From contig JAQCGQ010000016.1 in assembly GCA_027730465.1 (NCBI GenBank), positions 1 through 11,600 on the forward strand: a DNA stretch of 11,600 nt. Direction: 5' to 3'. Positions 1-6,711 of the stretch are shown here, piece by piece. The notes under the pieces are model-generated. The model made no database searches and had not been told where the DNA came from. It saw only the letters and a program-made list of their open reading frames with translations. Position 1 is the first letter of the stretch. Every line of letters starts with the position of its first letter. Made by a program: the position numbers and the translations under genes. The DNA is from Actinomycetota bacterium (GTDB lineage: Bacteria > Actinomycetota > Actinomycetes > Nanopelagicales > Nanopelagicaceae).

Positions 1-1317
1 TGAGATAGTTAAGCCAACTTTTCCATCAGATGCAATCTTGCCACCACCACCTGGCTTAGATTCAATTATCCTGCCTTTCGGGATATCCTCACTAAATACC
101 TCTTCAATTATTTCTAAACCTAAGCCGATTGATTCTAGTGATTTTTCCGCTTCAGCCTGATTCATTCCAACAAGAGATGGCACTGAAATTTTGCCAATAC
201 TTAATAGTTTATAACCCCCAAAAATTAAGATAACCAATAGAAAAAGCGAAATTATTCGATTTCGTTTAACTCTTTTAGAAACCTTACGTTTTTTCGTCCC
301 AATTGAATCTTCCAGTTTGCTGATTTTGTTTGGCTTTGTTGAAATTAATTGAGATGTTTTCTCTTTTAGCCCTTCAAGTGCTGATCCGACTGAAACTTTG
401 CCTCGCTTAGCAACCTTCTTAGTTATCGATGGTGGTAAATCAAGATCCAAACTCATTTGTCTTTTCTTCGGATCAATTTGTGCTTGGATTTCTCGGAATC
501 TGCTAAGAAATTCTTCAGCATCTTTTGGCCGGTGATCAGGATTAGGCGCTGTTGCTGCGTACACAAGTTCTGAGATAGGTACTGGAATAGCGCTATTAAT
601 ATCCTGAAGTGCTGGAATTCGATCATTAACATGGCGGTAAGCAATTTGAATTGGCGTCTCACCCTCATATGGTTTTGCGCCAGTTAGCATCTCAAATAAA
701 ACAATTCCAACTGCGTAAATATCACTTCTAGCATCAGCTACTCCACGCTGTACCTGCTCAGGTGATAGATAAGAAACACTTCCCAGCACCATACTTGATT
801 CAACTGTTATAGTTTGCGCGATGGCCGTATTTCTTGCTAACCCAAAGTCTGCAACTTTTACTCGCCCATCCTTTGAAATTAAAATATTTTCTGGCTTAAC
901 ATCACGATGTATGATTCCAATTTTATGTGCCGCAGTAAGTGCACTTAACACTGGATTCATTATTTGAAACATCTGCTCGATAGATACCGATCCTTGTTGA
1001 TTTAAAAAATCTCTTAAAGTACTTCCTTCTACCAATTCCATAACAAGAAAAACTGCCGGTGGCCCACCTTCATTCCAACCCTGATCTTGTATTGAAACAA
1101 TATTTGGATGTGATAGTGCAGCAGTTGCTTTAGCTTCTTTAATAAATCTTGAGACAAAGGCCTCATCATTTGCAAGATGAGCATGCATGATCTTTACTGC
1201 AACGGGTCGATCTAATCTTGTATCCATACCAGCATAGATTGTTGCCATTCCACCAGATGCGATTAGTCGCTGCAAAAGGTAGCGATTATCAATTAACTCA
1301 CCCGTGAGGTCAGACAC
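1..1317 (-). CDS. PASTA-domain Ser/Thr protein kinase (3' end beyond left edge)
   Basis: Membrane-anchored Hanks-type Ser/Thr kinase of the actinobacterial PknB/PknL kind. 439 codons are visible with no stop, so the C-terminus lies outside the window. Seen: glycine-rich loop around residues 19-30 (ASGGMATIY), VAVK lysine K42, HRDVKPEN catalytic loop with D139, DFG at 157-159, SPEQ after the activation segment, a basic juxtamembrane linker, one transmembrane helix near 352-371 (IISLFLLVILIFGG), and an extracellular PASTA repeat from about 376 (SVPSLVGMNQAEAEKSL). Family knowledge: PASTA domains sense muropeptides or lipid II, and these kinases tune envelope growth and division. The GTG start is chosen because the kinase fold begins immediately after it and the next in-frame Met lies inside the glycine loop. 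No Shine-Dalgarno is visible; a TAAACT box lies 6 nt upstream. It follows the small P-loop kinase by 35 bp, so it may also be read from the riboswitch operon. More PASTA repeats probably lie outside. Confidence 0.93.
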   Translation of the reverse strand, partial: MSDLTGELIDNRYLLQRLIASGGMATIYAGMDTRLDRPVAVKIMHAHLANDEAFVSRFIKEAKATAALSHPNIVSIQDQGWNEGGPPAVFLVMELVEGSTLRDFLNQQGSVSIEQMFQIMNPVLSALTAAHKIGIIHRDVKPENILISKDGRVKVADFGLARNTAIAQTITVESSMVLGSVSYLSPEQVQRGVADARSDIYAVGIVLFEMLTGAKPYEGETPIQIAYRHVNDRIPALQDINSAIPVPISELVYAATAPNPDHRPKDAEEFLSRFREIQAQIDPKKRQMSLDLDLPPSITKKVAKRGKVSVGSALEGLKEKTSQLISTKPNKISKLEDSIGTKKRKVSKRVKRNRIISLFLLVILIFGGYKLLSIGKISVPSLVGMNQAEAEKSLESIGLGLEIIEEVFSEDIPKGRIIESKPGGGGKIASDGKVGLTIS

Positions 1318-1329
1318 GGTGAAAGTTTA
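1315..1329 (-). promoter_or_regulatory. Putative leaderless promoter of the PASTA kinase
   Basis: TAAACT (1324-1329, minus strand) matches the TANNNT -10 pattern and ends 6 nt before the GTG start at 1317. A transcript would therefore begin at or next to the start codon. No ribosome binding site is visible and no convincing -35 is seen. The same layout recurs at crtE and crtYc in this window. This is an inference from spacing only. Confidence 0.4.
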
Positions 1330-1352
1330 GAGATCAGACTTGAAATTAGAGT

Positions 1353-1895
1353 TTAAGGCGCGCCCTCTAGGGTGTAATCCGCTCTAATCTTTGTTAATTC
1401 TGCTAAAAAATGATTATTTTGATCAACTAAAAATTTTAACATTTCATTCCTTACCTGCTCGCCATCACGGGCAATTACTCGATCAAACCCAACTTGAGGG
1501 TCTATTTGTATCCAAACTAACTTATCTACGTACTCACTAAATTTTCTTTGCCCAGATCCGACACCTTCTACAATTAAATACTTTGATTGGTTAACAGATT
1601 TCATTACATCAAACCTATTTAACTTCCAATTAAAACACTGGTATTTAACTGGAAGTTGCATCATAAAAGGTTGAAATAATTGAGAAATGACTCTAGCTGT
1701 TAATTTTGCTGATAGTGGATCATTCCAACCGTCATAGAGATCATCCATATGGATAACTTGAGCATCTGAAAGATCATTAACTAGTTTCTGGGCCAAGGTA
1801 GTTTTACCACTACCAGCTGGCCCATCAATTGCGACCACGATTGGGCTATCAGATTGAACTTTTCTTAATTCTGATTGCAGCTTCAAATACTCCAT
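1353..1895 (-). CDS. Small P-loop kinase, uridine-kinase-like fold, coupled to the transporter
   Basis: 180-residue nucleoside/vitamin-type kinase of unknown substrate. Seen: Walker A GPAGSGKTT (25-33), MDDLYDGW (50-57) in the position where uridine kinases hold the catalytic Asp, an aromatic YQCFNW segment (~85-90), a Walker-B-like strand IVEGVGSG (108-115), and an RVIARDG segment (~139-145) fitting the lid/Arg region. It is shorter than canonical Udk (~210 residues) and resembles a widespread actinobacterial family usually labelled uridine kinase or ATP-binding protein. The ATG at 1895 is preferred over the TTG one codon upstream because AAGGAG (1901-1906) sits 5 nt before it and it overlaps the transporter stop as TGATG. 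The coupling to a riboswitch-controlled PnuT-like transporter suggests it may phosphorylate, and so trap, the imported vitamin, as nicotinamide riboside kinases of this fold do. A generic nucleoside kinase remains possible. Confidence 0.75.
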   Translation of the reverse strand: MEYLKLQSELRKVQSDSPIVVAIDGPAGSGKTTLAQKLVNDLSDAQVIHMDDLYDGWNDPLSAKLTARVISQLFQPFMMQLPVKYQCFNWKLNRFDVMKSVNQSKYLIVEGVGSGQRKFSEYVDKLVWIQIDPQVGFDRVIARDGEQVRNEMLKFLVDQNNHFLAELTKIRADYTLEGAP

Positions 1896-2449
1896 CAAGT
1901 CTCCTTGTTATTTGCTGTTGATTCTCTACCCCAACGGATCCAACCCCAAATCGCAATTCCAGTAAATATCATGTACAGGACACCAGTTAGATATAACTCA
2001 CCCTTAAAATATTGGTATGTATAAGCAGCATCTACAACAAACCAAAGTGGCCAGGCTTCATACCTTTGCCAAACCATCAACAATTGAGCTATCACGCTAC
2101 CTACAAAACCGAATGACTCAATAGCAGAGGATGCTGCGCCAATATTTGTAAGAACAGGCCAGAGTATGAGTGAAGATCCTAGTAGTACAACTAGAAGTAA
2201 AAGCCTTTCTTTTATAGTAGATTTTTTTGGTTTTGCGCCATTAGGTCCCCAACCAAACCAACCCCAAATACCTCCAGCTATGAAAATAAATTGCAGTGCT
2301 GCACTTGCATAGTAGGTAGATTGAAAAAACAAAACTGCATATAGGCAACTGCCAGCTATCCACCAAGGCCATGTAACTCGTGGGCCGAGCACGCCAAGGA
2401 TTACACCAATTAGTGATGTTAAAAAAGCTAAAGATTCTAAAATAGACAT
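1895..2449 (-). CDS. pnuT: PnuC-family transporter, probably the thiamine type (PnuT)
   Basis: 184-residue integral membrane protein of the PnuC family, facilitators that carry vitamins or nucleosides across the inner membrane and depend on intracellular phosphorylation for trapping. Seen: about seven hydrophobic segments and the family's Trp/Tyr-rich signatures in both halves: TWPWWIAGSCLYA (26-38), ALQFIFIAGGIWGWFGW (51-67), EAWPLWFVVDAAY (131-143) and LYMIFTGIAIWGWIRW (158-173). The start at 2449 is chosen because AAAGGA lies 7 nt upstream; extending to GTG/ATG codons at about 2488 would run into the riboswitch. PnuC (nicotinamide riboside), PnuT (thiamine), PnuX (riboflavin) and PnuN (deoxynucleosides) cannot be separated by eye from the protein alone. 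The leader's thi-box pattern favours thiamine. The stop overlaps the next kinase start by one base (TGATG), so the two are translationally coupled. Family confidence is high, substrate moderate. Confidence 0.85.
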   Translation of the reverse strand: MSILESLAFLTSLIGVILGVLGPRVTWPWWIAGSCLYAVLFFQSTYYASAALQFIFIAGGIWGWFGWGPNGAKPKKSTIKERLLLLVVLLGSSLILWPVLTNIGAASSAIESFGFVGSVIAQLLMVWQRYEAWPLWFVVDAAYTYQYFKGELYLTGVLYMIFTGIAIWGWIRWGRESTANNKET

Positions 2450-2456
2450 AGTTACA

Positions 2457-2546
2457 TCCTTTCCAATTCGCATTACCGAACCGGTCAACCGGTCGACTTG
2501 AATTTCAAGTCCTCTCAGCTAAATTTCTTAGCTCCCGTATTGGAAA
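2457..2546 (-). promoter_or_regulatory. TPP riboswitch (thi-box), diverged in its 3' half
   Basis: The leader of the transporter gene carries the thi-box landmarks in order: ACGGGAGC, a short hairpin (CTAA/TTAG), CTGAGAGG, a variable hairpin (ACTTG/CAAGT), CGACCG, TTGACC, then GGTAATGC and TTGGAA. P2 can form between ACGG and CCG, and P5 as TTCG-GTAATG-CGAA. TTTCCAAT (2539-2546) is perfectly complementary to ATTGGAAA (2460-2467), a possible 8-bp P1 whose 3' arm runs into the AAAGGA ribosome binding site (2457-2462); ligand would then block translation. The J4/5-J5/4 region departs from the usual CTGAT...GCGTAGGG pattern, so affinity or ligand choice may differ. Confidence 0.8.
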
Positions 2547-2551
2547 TCATA
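2546..2551 (-). promoter_or_regulatory. Candidate -10 box for the riboswitch operon
   Basis: TATGAT on the minus strand is the best -10-like hexamer upstream of the thi-box. A TAGACA element lies 19 nt further upstream, slightly long spacing for a -35. If this -10 is used, transcription would begin around 2538-2540, at the very edge of the aptamer, and the 8-bp P1 could not form in full. A weaker promoter further upstream is the alternative. Confidence 0.35.
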
Positions 2552-2574
2552 GCCGAAAGTTGATAGAAATTGTC

Positions 2575-2589
2575 TATAGTTAGCGCGTG
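2575..2589 (+). promoter_or_regulatory. Putative leaderless promoter of crtYc
   Basis: TATAGT (2575-2580) is one mismatch from the TATAAT consensus and ends exactly 6 nt before the GTG at 2587, placing the transcription start on the start codon. No Shine-Dalgarno precedes this GTG, while protein similarity to CrtYc begins right there. It lies back to back with the riboswitch operon's promoter region. Confidence 0.5.
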
Positions 2590-2916
2590 CTTAAGTTTGG
2601 TTATATAGTAATGCTTCTCTTTACGATTTTTGGGTCTTTTTGGCTTGAAATTGTTTTAAAAATTGGTGTGCTAAGAAGAGTTAAGCGATTGGTCCTAAGT
2701 ATATTTCCAGTTTCAATTTTCTTTCTAATTTGGGATGCATATGCAATTTCACAAGGCCATTGGTATTTTGATCAAGAACAAATTCTGGGAATTTTTGGTC
2801 CCTTTGATATACCCCTTGAAGAGTTTTTATTTTTTACGATTATCCCAATTGCTGCAATTATGACAATTGAGGCTGTGCGCACTGTGAAGAAGCATTGGAA
2901 AGTAGGGGATGAGTGA
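2587..2916 (+). CDS. crtYc: Lycopene cyclase subunit CrtYc
   Basis: One half of the heterodimeric actinobacterial lycopene cyclase, a small membrane protein that acts with CrtYd to close beta-ionone rings on lycopene (lycopene -> gamma- -> beta-carotene). Seen: 109 residues, three hydrophobic helices, WLEIVLKIGVLRR (19-31), IWDAYAISQGHW (48-59) and the hallmark PLEEFLFF (76-83). Length fits the usual 100-120. The GTG start at 2587 lets the protein begin with the typical short tail before helix 1; a start at ATG 2611 would cut into the helix. Its stop overlaps the crtYd ATG (TGATG). The C50 cyclases CrtYe/CrtYf are homologous, but no CrtEb-type prenyltransferase is present in this window, so a C40 role is favoured. 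These cyclase genes run opposite to the other crt genes. Confidence 0.92.
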   Translation: MLKFGYIVMLLFTIFGSFWLEIVLKIGVLRRVKRLVLSIFPVSIFFLIWDAYAISQGHWYFDQEQILGIFGPFDIPLEEFLFFTIIPIAAIMTIEAVRTVKKHWKVGDE

Positions 2917-3221
2917 TGGTCTATACAGATATCGCAGTTTTGGCATTCTTATTTTCAATATTTTTTGATCTATTCCTGATTAAAACTAAATTACTTAGGC
3001 GAGCAGCATTTTGGACAAGTTATGCAATTATTTTACCTTTTCAGTTAATTACTAATTGGTGGTTAACCTCAAGAAATATTGTTATGTATAAGCCGGATGC
3101 AATTATAGGAATTAGAGTTGCATCTGCCCCGATCGAGGATCTTTTATTTGGGTTTGCGCTCATACTCTGCGTGATGGCGATGTGGGCATTCTGGGGTAAA
3201 AAAGATATTCAAAAAAGGTAA
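2916..3221 (+). CDS. crtYd: Lycopene cyclase subunit CrtYd
   Basis: Second subunit of the membrane lycopene cyclase; CrtYc and CrtYd are both needed for cyclisation in characterised actinobacterial systems. Seen: 101 residues, three hydrophobic segments, and the family signature APIEDLLFGF (71-80), the counterpart of PLEEFLFF in CrtYc, preceded by DAIIGIRV (61-68). The ATG at 2916 is chosen over the GTG one codon earlier because AGGGG (2904-2908) lies 7 nt upstream and the TGATG overlap with crtYc implies translational coupling. The TAA stop (3219-3221) directly abuts the stop of convergent crtB with no base between, leaving no room for a terminator. Whether one or both ends of lycopene are cyclised cannot be read from sequence. 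Confidence 0.92.
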   Translation: MVYTDIAVLAFLFSIFFDLFLIKTKLLRRAAFWTSYAIILPFQLITNWWLTSRNIVMYKPDAIIGIRVASAPIEDLLFGFALILCVMAMWAFWGKKDIQKR

Positions 3222-4133
3222 TTACCTAGAACTTACTGCCCTTAAATAAGCAGGAGTAGCTACCTTCATTCTTCGCCAATTTGAAGTTTTTGCTCGCTTA
3301 GTAAATATTTGATAATCATTTTTTTCAACTTCATCTACTATTCCACAATAAAGTTCACTTGCTGCCTGAATACAAGCCCGGCTTTGTATCGACAACATTT
3401 TGATTCCAATAGCAGACTCTCGCTGTAGCCTTCTGACCCTTTCAATCTGCTCCTTTAGTGCACTTTTAATTTGTGGTGTAAGGACTTTATCTTCAAGCAT
3501 TTCTCGTGTAACACCATGTGATTGTAATTCAGCAATTGGTAAATAAATTCGTCCTCGATCTAAATCCTCACCTACATCTCTAATGAAATTAGCTAATTGA
3601 AAGGCTATACCAAGTTTTTCCGCAGCAGAATTTACTTCATCAATTGAGCTTCCTTTTTCTGTGCCAAGTATTGAAACCATTTGTAGACCAATAACAGCTG
3701 CTGAACCATACACATACTCCTGAAGATCTTTATACTCTTGATACTCCGTAATAGTTAGATCCATTGTCATAGAATGAAGGAACGCTTGAAAGTATTGAAT
3801 TGGAATATCAAATCTTCTTACGGTATCAACTAGGGCTTTACCGATTACATCATCACTGTTTCCAGATTTAATATCAGAGATAATACCCTCACCCCACTGT
3901 TTTAGTGAGTTAGCTTTTTCTTCATCAGTTAAAGTTGAAGCAAGATCATCTACTATTTCATCTGCGTAGCGAGCAAAGCCATACAGGGCGTGAACAAATG
4001 GCCGTTTTACTGGCGGTAATAGGAGTGTGGCTAAGTAATAAGTTTTACCATGTAGTGAATTAAGACGCTTGCACTCTAGATATGAAGTTCTCAGAGCCGG
4101 ATCAGTTATTCCAGCTTTGGTTAACTCATCCAT
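3222..4133 (-). CDS. crtB: Phytoene synthase
   Basis: Condenses two GGPP molecules to 15-cis-phytoene, the first committed carotenoid step, at the inner face of the membrane. Seen: 303 residues, typical length; YADEIVDD (56-63) as the first Asp-rich Mg2+/diphosphate motif, YGSAAVIG (142-149), and RDVGEDLDRGR (185-195) as the second Asp-rich motif, followed by IYLP. All catalytic aspartates appear intact. It is the last gene of crtE-crtI-crtB, starting 4 bp after the crtI stop, so co-transcription is expected. No clear Shine-Dalgarno precedes the ATG, so translation may depend on coupling to crtI. A squalene/dehydrosqualene synthase is less likely given the Asp-motif context and the GGPP synthase and desaturase in the same operon. 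Confidence 0.95.
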   Translation of the reverse strand: MDELTKAGITDPALRTSYLECKRLNSLHGKTYYLATLLLPPVKRPFVHALYGFARYADEIVDDLASTLTDEEKANSLKQWGEGIISDIKSGNSDDVIGKALVDTVRRFDIPIQYFQAFLHSMTMDLTITEYQEYKDLQEYVYGSAAVIGLQMVSILGTEKGSSIDEVNSAAEKLGIAFQLANFIRDVGEDLDRGRIYLPIAELQSHGVTREMLEDKVLTPQIKSALKEQIERVRRLQRESAIGIKMLSIQSRACIQAASELYCGIVDEVEKNDYQIFTKRAKTSNWRRMKVATPAYLRAVSSR

Positions 4134-4137
4134 TTAA

Positions 4138-5622
4138 TTATTTAACTGGCCCAACAATACGCTCAGCAGCTAATCGTCCTGAGATTAATACCATTGGCAC
4201 ACCAACTCCTGGTTGAGTTCCTGATCCAGCGAAGACAATATTCTCGAAACCTTTTGCCAAATTCTTTGGCCTAAATGGTCCTGTTTGAAAGAAGGTATGG
4301 GCACTTGCAAATGGTGCCCCCTGTTCCATTCCTTGATTTTTCCAATCAAGAGGTGTTGTTAGCTGTTCTACCTCAATTGCATCGCCAAACCCGTCGTAAC
4401 CACGATCTTCCAGAGATTTAATCATTTCATCACGATATCTAGGTCCGATCTTTTCCCAATCAATATCAGCACTTAGATTCGGGGTGGGAAATAATACGTA
4501 ATACGATGATTTACCCGCAGGGGCTAAGGCAGGATCATCTTTTGATGGCACCGTAACTAAAATACTTGGGTCACTCATAAGTGTTTTCTTCTTTATTAGC
4601 TCATCAAAGACACCAGCCCATGATTTACCAAAGTGAATATTATGGTGTGCAAGATGATCATAAGTTTTACTAGATCCGATTAATAAAGTAGCACATGAAG
4701 GGGAGTACTTAAGGCGTTTAATTGACTGTGGCTGCTTACCAAGTAAATCACGCCAAGCAACTGGTAGATCTGGATTTAGCACCACTACATCACAAGGTAT
4801 CCGCTCACCCTTATCCGTTAATACTGCAGTTGCCCGTCCGTTTTTTCTCTCAATTGAGGTAACAGTTGAGCTGTATTTAAAAGTAACGCCATGTTTTTCA
4901 GCAGCACCAGCAAGTGCGCGCGGAACAGCATGCATTCCTCCCTTAGGAAAGAAGACACCATTGACAGAGTCCATATATGCAATCACAGCGTAAATAGCTA
5001 ATGCTTGTTGGGGACTCACACCAGCATACATTGCTTGAAATGAATAAACTTTTTGTGTTCTCGGATCCTTAAGAAATTGATTTACCTTTGGCGCTAATCT
5101 TCGAAATCCCCCAAGTGCAATTAATCTAGCTAAGTTTGGCGTGAGTAAATTCAATGGTGAATCAATATTTCGATCGATGAAATCTTTCATCTCATACTTA
5201 TAAAGTTTTGTCACAAATTTAACGTAGCGAGCATAGCCTTCAGCTTCTTTAGAACTAATAGTTTTAGCAATTTCGGCCTGCATTTGATTTGTATCTGCAT
5301 GCACGTCTAATTGCGAGCCATCATGGTAGAAAGCTCGGTATAAAGGTTTTAATGGAACAAGCTCCAACCAATCCTTAATATCTTCGCCAACGCACGCAAG
5401 TGCATCTGAAATTAAATCAGGCATAGTTAAAACAGATGGTCCCGTATCAAATGAATAACCAGATTTTTTTAGCAGACCATTGCGCCCACCTGGTACAGAC
5501 TCTCGCTCAACAACAGTTACTTTTCGGCCAGCACCAGCAAGCCGCAGTGCTGCACTTAATCCAGCAAGTCCAGCACCAACGACTACAACATGATCAGTTG
5601 GTCCCTTTACCTTTGCTGGCAT
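4138..5622 (-). CDS. crtI: Phytoene desaturase CrtI
   Basis: FAD-dependent desaturase expected to convert phytoene to lycopene in successive steps. Seen: 494 residues; N-terminal Rossmann motif VVVVGAGLAGLSAA (12-25) with an acidic residue ending the second strand (E39); SGYSFDTGPSVLTMP in the region typical of CrtI; and the C-terminal FAD-binding signature AGSGTQPGVGVPMVLISGR. Length matches bacterial CrtI. The ATG lies 3 bp after the crtE stop, and crtB follows by 4 bp, so the three genes form one operon. The position between crtE and crtB supports this copy, rather than the paralogue at 7478-8971, as the phytoene desaturase. The number of desaturation steps cannot be read from the sequence. 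Confidence 0.93.
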   Translation of the reverse strand: MPAKVKGPTDHVVVVGAGLAGLSAALRLAGAGRKVTVVERESVPGGRNGLLKKSGYSFDTGPSVLTMPDLISDALACVGEDIKDWLELVPLKPLYRAFYHDGSQLDVHADTNQMQAEIAKTISSKEAEGYARYVKFVTKLYKYEMKDFIDRNIDSPLNLLTPNLARLIALGGFRRLAPKVNQFLKDPRTQKVYSFQAMYAGVSPQQALAIYAVIAYMDSVNGVFFPKGGMHAVPRALAGAAEKHGVTFKYSSTVTSIERKNGRATAVLTDKGERIPCDVVVLNPDLPVAWRDLLGKQPQSIKRLKYSPSCATLLIGSSKTYDHLAHHNIHFGKSWAGVFDELIKKKTLMSDPSILVTVPSKDDPALAPAGKSSYYVLFPTPNLSADIDWEKIGPRYRDEMIKSLEDRGYDGFGDAIEVEQLTTPLDWKNQGMEQGAPFASAHTFFQTGPFRPKNLAKGFENIVFAGSGTQPGVGVPMVLISGRLAAERIVGPVK

Positions 5623-5625
5623 GAG

Positions 5626-6699
5626 TTAAATCTTTCTATTAGTAGCAAGTATTGCTAATTCTGTTAATAAATTAATTCCTACAGGAGTAATTCCACCATG
5701 TTTTAACGCTGCTAGGGAAGCATCTGTTAGTTCTTTGATCATATTTTCTATGTGAGAAGCAGCACCTGTACTGGTAATTATCTCTTGAAGAAGATTAACC
5801 TGTTCACTTGTGAGGTTTGGGTCACCAAAGTTTGATTTTAAATCCTTTAATTGTCTATCCGTAGCTCGATCCATAGCTACCGCAATTAGTGCAGTTCGCT
5901 TGCCTTCTCTTAAATCATCACCGGCTGGTTTACCTGTTACTGCTGGATCACCAAAAACTCCAAGTAGATCATCGCGCAATTGAAAGGCTTCACCTAGGGG
6001 GATTCCATAATTTGTGTAGGCATCAATTAAATCATTAGATGCTCCAGATAGTGAGGCACCAAAGTGCAATGGTCTTTGGATCGTATATTTACCTGATTTA
6101 TATCTTGCCACCTTAAGTGATCGCTCAATATTTTGTGTTCCAAGAGATTGTTCATAAATATCTAAATACTGTCCAGCCATTAATTCAACTCTCATTTCAT
6201 CATAAACAGGAAGAGTTCTAATCAACTGATCATTTTTAATACCAGATGTATGTAGCATTTGCGCAGACCAAATTAATGCTAAATCACCAATTAATATTGC
6301 AGACGATATTCCAAACTGAGGAGCAGAGCCCACTAGTTGGTTTTTTAAATGCATTTTTTCAAATAGCTTATGAATACTAGGTGATCCTCTTCTAGTATCT
6401 GATCCATCCATAACATCGTCATGAATAAGTGCACAGACATGAATTAGTTCAAGTGATGAGATTGCTTTAATTATCTCTGGCGAAGCATCTGCGCCAGCAC
6501 CTAATAGACCCACATATGCAAATAATGGGCGTAATCTTTTACCGCTATCTAAAAGAAAGGATTCAATTGCCGTGGCAACGGGATCTAATTCGGGGCCAAT
6601 TTTAGCTAGATATTTATTCTCACTTTTAACAAACTCACTTAGCGCCTGATTTATGGCAGAACGCATGGATTTAATATCGGAGGTCGAAGAAAAACTCAC
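5626..6699 (-). CDS. crtE: Geranylgeranyl diphosphate synthase (polyprenyl synthetase)
   Basis: Trans-isoprenyl diphosphate synthase making GGPP from IPP and allylic diphosphates. Residues are numbered from the GTG at 6699 (357 aa). Seen: GKRLRP (53-58), first Asp-rich motif HDDVMDGSDTRRG (93-105), QLRDDLLGVFGD (second Asp-rich motif from ~243), then TGKPAGDDLREGKRT, the layout of actinobacterial GGPP synthases. Start: GTG 6699 is favoured because TACCGT ends 6 nt upstream, as at two other genes here. ATG 6666 (346 aa) is the main alternative, but no Shine-Dalgarno precedes either. The open frame continues upstream to about 6771, but that extension does not look like this family. First gene of crtE-crtI-crtB. 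Product chain length (C20 versus longer) is inferred from the carotenoid context, not from residues. Confidence 0.92.
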   Translation of the reverse strand: MSFSSTSDIKSMRSAINQALSEFVKSENKYLAKIGPELDPVATAIESFLLDSGKRLRPLFAYVGLLGAGADASPEIIKAISSLELIHVCALIHDDVMDGSDTRRGSPSIHKLFEKMHLKNQLVGSAPQFGISSAILIGDLALIWSAQMLHTSGIKNDQLIRTLPVYDEMRVELMAGQYLDIYEQSLGTQNIERSLKVARYKSGKYTIQRPLHFGASLSGASNDLIDAYTNYGIPLGEAFQLRDDLLGVFGDPAVTGKPAGDDLREGKRTALIAVAMDRATDRQLKDLKSNFGDPNLTSEQVNLLQEIITSTGAASHIENMIKELTDASLAALKHGGITPVGINLLTELAILATNRKI

Positions 6700-6711
6700 G
6701 GTGCAACGGTA
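6697..6711 (-). promoter_or_regulatory. Putative leaderless promoter of crtE
   Basis: TACCGT (6706-6711, minus strand) fits TANNNT and ends 6 nt before GTG 6699, the geometry also seen upstream of the PASTA kinase and crtYc. No -35 consensus stands out. If real, it fixes the crtE start at 6699 and drives the crtE-crtI-crtB operon. Confidence 0.4.

Noticed and set aside
453-668. 71-codon minus-strand open frame inside the PASTA kinase gene
   Set aside because: Out of frame with the kinase, whose reading is continuous and motif-rich across this stretch.
2450-2586. NAD-type control of the transporter as a nicotinamide riboside PnuC
   Set aside because: The leader carries thi-box landmarks and nothing resembling a known NAD-responsive element was seen, so thiamine is preferred, though direct substrate evidence is lacking.
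5436-5624. Short plus-strand open frame antisense to the start of crtI
   Set aside because: Gln/His/Leu-rich translation typical of an antisense shadow of the FAD-binding region.
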